Shown piece after piece: positions 1 through 4,726 of a stretch of DNA of 6,592 nucleotides. The position numbers and the translations under genes are program-made. The DNA is from Demequinaceae bacterium (GTDB lineage: Bacteria; Actinomycetota; Actinomycetes; Actinomycetales; Demequinaceae). A model generated the notes under the pieces. That model ran no database searches. It worked only from the letters and a program-made list of their open reading frames with translations, and had not been told where the DNA came from. Position 1 is the stretch's first letter. Each line of letters opens with the position of its first letter. The stretch is taken from the NCBI GenBank assembly GCA_011524475.1, contig WTKG01000190.1:1-6592 (forward strand). The letters run 5' to 3'.

Positions 1-68
1 CCCACCTCATTGATCCATAGCGAAGCAGTGTCCCACCAGGCGGAGTCAATCTGAGCGGAAGTATTCAC
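1..68 (-). CDS. N-terminal fragment of an unidentified protein (runs off left edge)
   Basis: Reading the minus strand from position 68 gives a GTG start followed by 21 further open codons and two bases up to the window edge. The peptide begins (M)NTSAQIDSAWWDTASLW and continues INEVG. It is rich in Trp and looks like real protein, whereas the other two minus frames here are stopped or less protein-like. GTG at 68-66 is the first usable start, because in-frame TAG codons lie directly upstream (80-78 and 74-72). A TAGGCT hexamer ends 6 nt before the GTG, consistent with a leaderless transcript. The function cannot be assigned from 22 residues. A short polar segment with a WW pair before a membrane region occurs in some actinobacterial MscS-type mechanosensitive channels, and I recall such genes near pepN, but this is only a guess. 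The gene is divergent from the cutinase gene. Confidence 0.6.
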   Translation of the reverse strand, partial: MNTSAQIDSAWWDTASLWINEV

Positions 69-80
69 ACGCTAAGCCTA
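69..80 (-). promoter_or_regulatory. Candidate -10 element (TAGGCT) for leaderless expression of the left-edge gene
   Basis: On the minus strand, TAGGCT occupies 80-75 and is followed by the 6-nt spacer TAGCGT and then the GTG start at 68. TANNNT is the usual actinobacterial SigA -10 consensus, and transcription starts about 6-7 nt beyond it, which puts the first RNA base on the start codon. No convincing -35 hexamer is seen 16-19 bp upstream. The only Shine-Dalgarno-like alternative is an AGG inside the same hexamer. Confidence 0.5.
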
Positions 81-118
81 ACGACCCTGCGACAAGGACG
101 AGGCTTTTTGTTCGCCGC

Positions 119-130
119 GCGAAATTTCGC
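119..130. repeat. Perfect 12-bp palindrome, possible operator
   Basis: GCGAAATTTCGC reads the same on both strands and is centred between 124 and 125. It lies in the 126-bp region between the divergent left-edge gene and the cutinase gene. It does not extend further (C118 faces A131) and has no following T-run that would suit a terminator. A binding site for a dimeric regulator is a reasonable reading, but no regulator is encoded nearby and no known operator was recognised. Confidence 0.45.
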
Positions 131-136
131 ATACCG

Positions 137-144
137 GGTTAACC
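137..144. repeat. Short perfect palindrome GGTTAACC
   Basis: An 8-bp perfect palindrome centred 16 bp downstream of the larger one at 119-130. It overlaps the TTAACC hexamer proposed as a weak -35 for the cutinase gene. Eight bases are not rare by chance; its interest lies in clustering with two other palindromes. Confidence 0.3.
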
Positions 145-168
145 TGAAAAAGGGACAAAAAGTACGTT
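139..168 (+). promoter_or_regulatory. Candidate promoter of the cutinase gene
   Basis: TTAACC (139-144) and TACGTT (163-168) are separated by 18 bp and resemble a -35/-10 pair; the -10 fits TANNNT. Transcription would begin near 175, leaving a short leader of about 20 nt that includes the ribosome binding site at 180-185. The -35 matches the TTGACA consensus at only four of six bases. Confidence 0.35.
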
Positions 169-171
169 TTG
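156..171. repeat. Imperfect 16-bp palindrome over the candidate cutinase -10
   Basis: CAAAAAGTACGTTTTG is self-complementary except for one mismatched pair (A161 opposite G166), with GTAC at the centre. It covers the candidate -10 hexamer TACGTT (163-168), so a protein bound here would block RNA polymerase. Two AAAAAG-led direct repeats (147-156 and 157-165) overlap it. The regulatory role is inferred. Confidence 0.4.
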
Positions 172-179
172 CCGCGAAT

Positions 180-185
180 GGGGAA
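180..185 (+). promoter_or_regulatory. Ribosome binding site of the cutinase gene
   Basis: GGGGAA ends 9 nt before the ATG at 195. This supports 195 as the start over the out-of-frame ATG at 191. It is the clearest Shine-Dalgarno-like sequence before any gene in the window. Confidence 0.5.
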
Positions 186-194
186 TAGATATGT

Positions 195-1106
195 ATGACT
201 CGTCCTCGTAAACGGGTTTCCCGGAGGATTGTCGTGTTGGCGGTCGTCGCAACCGTCGTGCTTACTGCTGCGGACATTACCGCCTCTTCACGGATTGTGT
301 ATGCAGACTCCAGCTTTCATGGAGACCGTGGCATGGTGACTCATGCGCAGGTAAGTGATGCGACGCAATGTGCAGATGTGCTTTTTGTTGGAGTGCGTGG
401 ATCCGGACAAGAAGAAGCCTTGGACGACGGCTTTGGTGCACAAGTGAATTCTGTTCGCCAAGGCTTCTTACACGAGCTCACCGTGCAGGAGTCTTCCGCC
501 ACAGTGCGTTCCCATGCATTTGACTATCACGCAGCAGACATCGACGTCTTCCCCTTGACGGCACACAACAATACGGATTTTCTTCAGAGTGTTCAGGGCG
601 GAATCGAACGCTTGAGCGCGCTTCTGAGGAGTCATCAAAGCGCGTGCCCTCACGAGAAAGTGGTGTTAGCCGGCTATTCGCAAGGGGCATTGGTTGCTCA
701 CGGGGCTGTGCAGGCGTCACCGGAGCAGCATTCGCGCATCGCTGCGTTGCTACTTATATCTGACCCCGCCATCAATACCGACCTCGCAAATCTGGGGAAT
801 ACCGAACGTGCCGGAACTGGGGCCTTTGACCTGTTTGTACAGGGGGCACAGCCTGTTTTCGAGGAGGGTTTGGAAGACAGATCTTTTAACTTGTGTAACA
901 ACCGCGACATCGTCTGTGACGCCTCTGCGGTAGGCGATCGTTTGTTACACGCATGGGCGGTCGCCACTCACCGCCCCCACACAGGGTTCTTGTTGATTCT
1001 GTGGGAGGTGAGCAATGCTTACGGGACCCACACGGCATACGGAGAGGCGGAGCTCCGTTCACTTGGTAGTGCAGGAGCTGCCGAGTGGGTGGAGGTTTCT
1101 GCCTGA
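195..1106 (+). CDS. Secreted cutinase-family serine esterase
   Basis: This 303-residue protein is an exported alpha/beta-hydrolase of the cutinase family, which cleaves carboxyl esters of lipids or polyesters and has phospholipase or thioesterase members in mycolata. A basic N-terminus (residues 2-11), a hydrophobic core (12-26) and a plausible cleavage site after VYA (35-37) form a signal peptide. GVRGSGQ (66-72) is the oxyanion-loop segment. GYSQG (160-164) carries the nucleophile Ser162. CNNRDIVC (234-241) is the canonical Cys-x3-Asp-x2-Cys motif with Asp238. His279 in HTAYG is the likely third triad member. Cys59/Cys151 and Cys234/Cys241 match the two conserved disulfides. The Asp-to-His gap (41 residues) is much longer than in fungal cutinase, recalling the mycobacterial Culp6/Rv3802c type. 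No sortase or membrane anchor is seen at the C-terminus. The gene stands alone, divergent from the left-edge gene and convergent with pepN. The family is secure; the natural substrate is unknown. Confidence 0.9.
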   Translation: MTRPRKRVSRRIVVLAVVATVVLTAADITASSRIVYADSSFHGDRGMVTHAQVSDATQCADVLFVGVRGSGQEEALDDGFGAQVNSVRQGFLHELTVQESSATVRSHAFDYHAADIDVFPLTAHNNTDFLQSVQGGIERLSALLRSHQSACPHEKVVLAGYSQGALVAHGAVQASPEQHSRIAALLLISDPAINTDLANLGNTERAGTGAFDLFVQGAQPVFEEGLEDRSFNLCNNRDIVCDASAVGDRLLHAWAVATHRPHTGFLLILWEVSNAYGTHTAYGEAELRSLGSAGAAEWVEVSA

Positions 1107-1131
1107 TGCCCCGGGGTGTGTGCGGCGTGGC
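1107..1131. other. 25-bp convergent junction between the cutinase and pepN genes
   Basis: Only 25 bp separate the TGA of the cutinase gene from the TAG of pepN on the other strand. The segment holds an 8-bp CCCCGGGG palindrome (1109-1116) but no stem-loop with a T-run in either direction. Transcripts from the two genes probably overlap at their 3' ends, or end by a mechanism not visible here. Confidence 0.5.
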
Positions 1132-3771
1132 CTAGCGAGCGTCTGCCTCCTGGCAAGCAAGGGCACGACGCACCCCATCGCGGCCCTCGATGACCAACCG
1201 CTTGAGTGCATCATGGGCATCATCATTGGCAGCAAGCCACGCGTCCGCACGGTCTTGTAGGTCCGCAATGCGCCCGGCATGCACGGCAGGGTAGAGGCCT
1301 TGAATAAGCGTGGTCGCCATCTCGTTGGTCTTGGTGTCGTAGATGCGGCGAAGTGCGTCAAAGTACTCGTCCACGAAGTCCGCTAGTAAGGCTAAGTCAT
1401 GGCTGTGCATGAATCCGGCGGTGGCCTCAAATTGAAGGGCGTTCGGTAAATCCTCGCCCTCCGCAGCATTCACAAGAATGTCCCAGGCCACCCGTTTGGC
1501 TTCTGGCGTGGGAAGTGCTGCGCGGGCATGGGCAGCGCGACGTTGACCAGAAGCCGTGGAATCTTGCTCCAGCTGTGCATCAATAGCCGATTCGTCCGCG
1601 CGCCCCCCTGTGACTAGCGAGATCAACAGATCCCAACTCAGGTCTGCATCAATCGTGAGGCCTTCGAGGGTTACGGTGCCGTCCAAGAGGGCTTGAATGG
1701 CATCGAGATGAGTATTTGTCTCGGCTAGAGAGGCAAACGCCTTCACGAACTGGAACTGGTTATCAGAACCCGCCTGTGCTTGCTGAGCAAGTTCCCACAA
1801 CCGCGCGGCGGCCTCCTGGGATGTTGCGGTGGCGGCGTCGGGATGCACGTACAACGCCAGTGTGGTGCTGAGTTGACGCAAAAGCATGAGCACCACAGTG
1901 GATTCAGTTTCGCTGGCAATGTTCCCTAAGACCAGGTCTACAAATTGCCGTGCCGGCATTTCTGCGTCGCGGCACATATCCCATGCGGCCGCATACACCA
2001 TGGAGCGAGGCAAGGGGTCGGAGAATCCGGACAACGCACGGGTTGCAGTGTCAAGAGACGCCGCATCAAGCCGGATCTTGGCGTAAGCCAAGTCTTCGTC
2101 GTTGACCAAGAGCAAATCAGGCATAGGCTTGCCGGTCACCTCCGGGACGTCCGTGTGTTCCCCGTCGATATCTGTCTCCACATACCATGCTCGTTCCAGG
2201 CGTCCCTGGCCAGAGCCTTCTTCGTGGAGGTGGTACCCGCCGATTCCTAGTCGGTGAGGGCGTTGGGTGGGCCACTCCTCAGGTACCTCTTGGGCGACAG
2301 CAAAGGAAGAGATTACCTCTGCTGCTTCCCCTTGGCGAGGTTCGGTGGTGATGACAGGGCGCAGCGTGGTGACCCCCGCCTTTTCCAGCCATAGGCCGCT
2401 CCACGGCTCGAGATCACGTCCAGACGTCTTTTCCAATTCCACCAAGAGATCACTCAGGGTGGTGTTTCCGCGGGCATGCTTGCGGAAATATTCCGCAACT
2501 CCCGCGAAGAACGCATCCTGACCTACCCAGGCCACCAGCTGTTTCAAAACGGACGCGCCTTTGGCGTAGGTGATCCCATCAAAGTTCACCTCGACATCTT
2601 CAAGGTCGCGAATGTTCGCCACGATGGGGTGAGTACTGGTCATCTGGTCTTGGCGGTATGCCCATGATTTTTCAAGAGTATTGAAGGTGGTCCAGGCATT
2701 GGTGTACTGGGTGGCTTCTGCCGTCGCGAGGGTCGAAACGTATTCGGCAAATGATTCATTGAGCCACAGATCGTTCCACCACCGCATGGTGACAAGATCG
2801 CCGAACCACATGTGGGCAAGTTCGTGCAGAACCGTCACGGTGCGGCGTTCGACTCGGGCTTGTGTGGGCTTGGAGCGGAAGACGTAGTCCTCGAGGAACG
2901 TCACTGCGCCAGCGTTCTCCATCGCTCCGGCGTTGAATTCAGGGACGAAGATTTGGTCGTACTTGGGGAAGGGATACGGCATCTCGAAGAGTTTTTCGTA
3001 GAAGTCGAACCCTGCTTGGGTATCGTTCAAAATCACGTCGGCATCGAGGTATTCCGCGAGTGCTGTGCGGCAGTATACGTTTGCGCTGAGGCGTCCGTTC
3101 TGGCTGAGAATGCTTCCTTCCACCTTCGCGTACGGGCCCGCAATGATGGCGGTGACGTAGCACGGCAGCACGCCCGTGGGTTCGAATGTGTGGGTGACCA
3201 CGGCACGGTCATTATTCGCAATGGTCACAGAGGTACCGGCCTGCCCTGCGCGAGGAGTCGGCTCGGGGTTCACCGCGTTAGAGATCACGTGCCAGTGTTC
3301 AGGAGCGTGCACCGTGAACTGGAATGTGGCTTTCAGGTCAGGTTGCTCAAATACCGCAAACACGCGGCGGGTGTCGGCTACTTCGAATTGGCTATAGAGG
3401 TAGATTTCGCCGTCTTCTGGGTCCACAAAACGGTGAAGACCCTCGCCGGTGTTCATGTAGTCGCATTCGGCTACCACGGTGAGCTCGTTCTCGTCTTCAA
3501 GGTTCGCCAGCGCGATTCGAGAATCCTGGAATACCTCGGCCGGATTTAGGGAGTGGCCATTCAATTCGATGCTGTGCACGGCGGGCGCGATCAAATCAAT
3601 AAATGTGGAAGACCCTGCAGTCGCACTGAAGCGTGCCCGAGTGGTGGAGGTGAAGGTAGGTCGCTCGGCAGTGAGGCCAGAGACGAGGTCAAGCTCCACT
3701 TCGTACGATTGGGCGGTCACGGTTGTGGCGCGCGTGTGCGCCTCGTCACGGGTGAGATTTGTTCCAGGCAT
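1132..3771 (-). CDS. pepN: Aminopeptidase N, M1-family zinc metallopeptidase
   Basis: This 879-residue cytoplasmic enzyme removes N-terminal amino acids from peptides late in protein turnover. All M1 hallmarks are present. GAMENAG (282-288) is the exopeptidase motif that holds the substrate amino terminus. HELAH (316-320) with Glu339 in NESFAE, 18 residues on, forms the HExxH-x18-E zinc site. Tyr402 in GITYAKG is the expected transition-state Tyr. The order is an N-terminal beta-rich domain (about 15-220), the thermolysin-like catalytic domain (about 225-470), a linker, and a helical ERAP1-like C-terminal domain (about 560-870). The length is close to E. coli PepN (870). No signal peptide is present. 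The ATG at 3771 gives an N-terminus (MPGTNLTRDEA) typical of actinobacterial PepN. A TAGAGT hexamer lies 6 nt upstream, and the only ribosome-site hint is a weak GAG. The gene is monocistronic here, convergent with the cutinase gene and divergent from the SGNH hydrolase gene. Confidence 0.96.
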   Translation of the reverse strand: MPGTNLTRDEAHTRATTVTAQSYEVELDLVSGLTAERPTFTSTTRARFSATAGSSTFIDLIAPAVHSIELNGHSLNPAEVFQDSRIALANLEDENELTVVAECDYMNTGEGLHRFVDPEDGEIYLYSQFEVADTRRVFAVFEQPDLKATFQFTVHAPEHWHVISNAVNPEPTPRAGQAGTSVTIANNDRAVVTHTFEPTGVLPCYVTAIIAGPYAKVEGSILSQNGRLSANVYCRTALAEYLDADVILNDTQAGFDFYEKLFEMPYPFPKYDQIFVPEFNAGAMENAGAVTFLEDYVFRSKPTQARVERRTVTVLHELAHMWFGDLVTMRWWNDLWLNESFAEYVSTLATAEATQYTNAWTTFNTLEKSWAYRQDQMTSTHPIVANIRDLEDVEVNFDGITYAKGASVLKQLVAWVGQDAFFAGVAEYFRKHARGNTTLSDLLVELEKTSGRDLEPWSGLWLEKAGVTTLRPVITTEPRQGEAAEVISSFAVAQEVPEEWPTQRPHRLGIGGYHLHEEGSGQGRLERAWYVETDIDGEHTDVPEVTGKPMPDLLLVNDEDLAYAKIRLDAASLDTATRALSGFSDPLPRSMVYAAAWDMCRDAEMPARQFVDLVLGNIASETESTVVLMLLRQLSTTLALYVHPDAATATSQEAAARLWELAQQAQAGSDNQFQFVKAFASLAETNTHLDAIQALLDGTVTLEGLTIDADLSWDLLISLVTGGRADESAIDAQLEQDSTASGQRRAAHARAALPTPEAKRVAWDILVNAAEGEDLPNALQFEATAGFMHSHDLALLADFVDEYFDALRRIYDTKTNEMATTLIQGLYPAVHAGRIADLQDRADAWLAANDDAHDALKRLVIEGRDGVRRALACQEADAR

Positions 3772-3783
3772 GCGTTCACTCTA
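3772..3783 (-). promoter_or_regulatory. Candidate -10 element (TAGAGT) for leaderless pepN transcription
   Basis: On the minus strand TAGAGT covers 3783-3778, followed by the 6-nt spacer GAACGC and the ATG at 3771. This places the expected transcription start on the ATG. No good -35 is visible. The GAG inside the hexamer could instead act as a weak Shine-Dalgarno with 7-8 nt spacing, in which case the promoter would lie further upstream. Confidence 0.45.
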
Positions 3784-3841
3784 ACGGTGCTTGCCCTCGC
3801 CAGGCTAGATGCGTGGGGCCATCATGTGAGGTCGAAAGAGG

Positions 3842-3847
3842 CACAAT
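3842..3847 (+). promoter_or_regulatory. Weak -10-like element (CACAAT) before the SGNH hydrolase gene
   Basis: CACAAT shares four of six bases with TATAAT and ends 6 nt before the ATG at 3854, the same spacing as the candidates before pepN and the left-edge gene. It lacks the leading T of TANNNT, so it is the least certain of the set. A purine-rich GAAAGAGG (3834-3841) could be a ribosome site, but its 12-nt spacing is long. The divergent region shared with pepN is 82 bp and shows no clear operator. Confidence 0.25.
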
Positions 3848-3853
3848 GGGCAC

Positions 3854-4636
3854 ATGCGAATTGTGGCAATAGGAGACAGCTTCGCCGAAGGCGTGGGCGA
3901 CCCTGGACCAGGCTCCCGATGCATCGGATGGGCAGACCGAGTGGCGTTGGGCATTGCCGCGGCGAACCCTGACCGTGAGGTCTACTTTGCCAATTTTGCG
4001 TTGCGCGGGCGGCTCCTGGAGCCTATTGCGACGGATCAACTAGACGCCGCCTTGGCGCTGGATCCGCCTCCCACCCATGTGTTGTTTAACGGTGGCGGAA
4101 ACGACATGCTGCGGCCAGGGTTTTCTGACGAACGCATGATTGCGCTGTACACCCGGGTGCTCGACAAGTGTCGTGACGCAGACGTGCAGGTGATTTTTGC
4201 GACAGCTGCGGACCCCTCTGACTTGTTGCCGTGGGCAGGGCCGCGAATGCGCGAGCTGAGTTTGCGGGTGGGCGAGGTGTTGGTGCCGTTATGGGAGTCG
4301 CGAGACAACACAGTATTCGTAGATAACTTCACTGCGGAGGAAGGCCGCACGCCGGCTTTTTGGTCCCCAGACCGCCTGCACCTGAGTACGTACGGGCATC
4401 AGTGGGTAGCGAGCCGGGTTCTTACGGTGCTGGGTGTTGCGACGGAACCTCCAGATGTTTCGCACGTGCACGTGCCTGCGCGCACCCCGCTACGTGAGGC
4501 GTGGTACTACGTTCGCCACATTGCTCCGTGGCTCGTGCGCAGGTTGTTGCGATGGTCCTCTGCGTATGGCCGCAGGCCCAAATACACTCAGTGGGTGCGG
4601 GTCACCTCTGGAGCGACATCTATTGCGGACACGTGA
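3854..4636 (+). CDS. SGNH/GDSL-family hydrolase (esterase or lipase)
   Basis: This 260-residue cytoplasmic protein carries the four SGNH blocks in order. GDSFAEG (7-13) has the nucleophile Ser9. ANFALRG (46-52) supplies the block II oxyanion Gly52. GGND (81-84) gives Asn83. DRLH (173-176) gives the catalytic Asp173 and His176. Such enzymes hydrolyse carboxyl esters with broad specificity, so the substrate cannot be read from the sequence. There is no signal peptide; the protein starts directly on the first beta strand (MRIVAIGDS). After the catalytic core (about 1-195) comes a 65-residue tail rich in Arg, Trp and Tyr (for example VRRLLRWSSAYGRR at 228-241), possibly an amphipathic membrane or nucleic-acid contact. 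ATG 3854 is the only in-frame start, since a TGA at 3827-3829 closes the frame and no start codon lies between. The ABC exporter gene follows 90 bp downstream on the same strand. Confidence 0.9.
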   Translation: MRIVAIGDSFAEGVGDPGPGSRCIGWADRVALGIAAANPDREVYFANFALRGRLLEPIATDQLDAALALDPPPTHVLFNGGGNDMLRPGFSDERMIALYTRVLDKCRDADVQVIFATAADPSDLLPWAGPRMRELSLRVGEVLVPLWESRDNTVFVDNFTAEEGRTPAFWSPDRLHLSTYGHQWVASRVLTVLGVATEPPDVSHVHVPARTPLREAWYYVRHIAPWLVRRLLRWSSAYGRRPKYTQWVRVTSGATSIADT

Positions 4637-4660
4637 GCCCTATTCCCATATAGGCATTGC

Positions 4661-4684
4661 TCGCAGCGGAATAGCCGCCAGCGA
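4661..4684 (+). other. Weak hairpin downstream of the SGNH hydrolase gene
   Basis: TCGC (4661-4664) pairs with GCGA (4681-4684), and GCGG (4666-4669) pairs with CCGC (4675-4678), around a 5-nt loop with a small internal bulge. No T-run follows, so it is not a classical intrinsic terminator. A smaller stem, CCTAT/ATAGG, lies just upstream at about 4639-4654. Either could be chance in a 90-bp GC-rich gap. Confidence 0.25.
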
Positions 4685-4713
4685 ACACTGACCCACGCAG
4701 GCGCCGCACGTCG

Positions 4714-4719
4714 TACGCT
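4714..4719 (+). promoter_or_regulatory. Candidate -10 element (TACGCT) for the ABC exporter gene
   Basis: TACGCT fits TANNNT and ends 7 nt before the ATG at 4727, again placing the likely transcription start at the start codon. The nearest -35-like sequence (CTGACC, 4688-4693) is 20 bp upstream, too far for a good match. If real, the ABC gene has its own promoter and is not wholly dependent on read-through from the SGNH hydrolase gene. Confidence 0.4.
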
Positions 4720-4726
4720 CGGAAAC

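Noticed and set aside
65..277. 70-codon minus-strand frame across the intergenic region and the start of the cutinase gene
   Set aside because: It covers the promoter region and the signal-peptide codons of a convincing gene, and its product is Arg-rich with no domain-like pattern. The real minus-strand gene here is in another frame and starts at 68.
1109..1116. CCCCGGGG as a bidirectional terminator
   Set aside because: An 8-bp palindrome without a loop or an adjacent T-run cannot form a useful terminator hairpin.
2812..3549. 245-codon plus-strand frame opposite pepN
   Set aside because: Its product is the complement shadow of PepN, which has every M1 motif on the minus strand. Long antisense frames are common in GC-rich genes.
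3553..3972. 139-codon plus-strand frame across the pepN/SGNH divergent region
   Set aside because: It overlaps the starts of both well-supported genes and has low-complexity Arg/Gly-rich content, as expected of a shadow frame.
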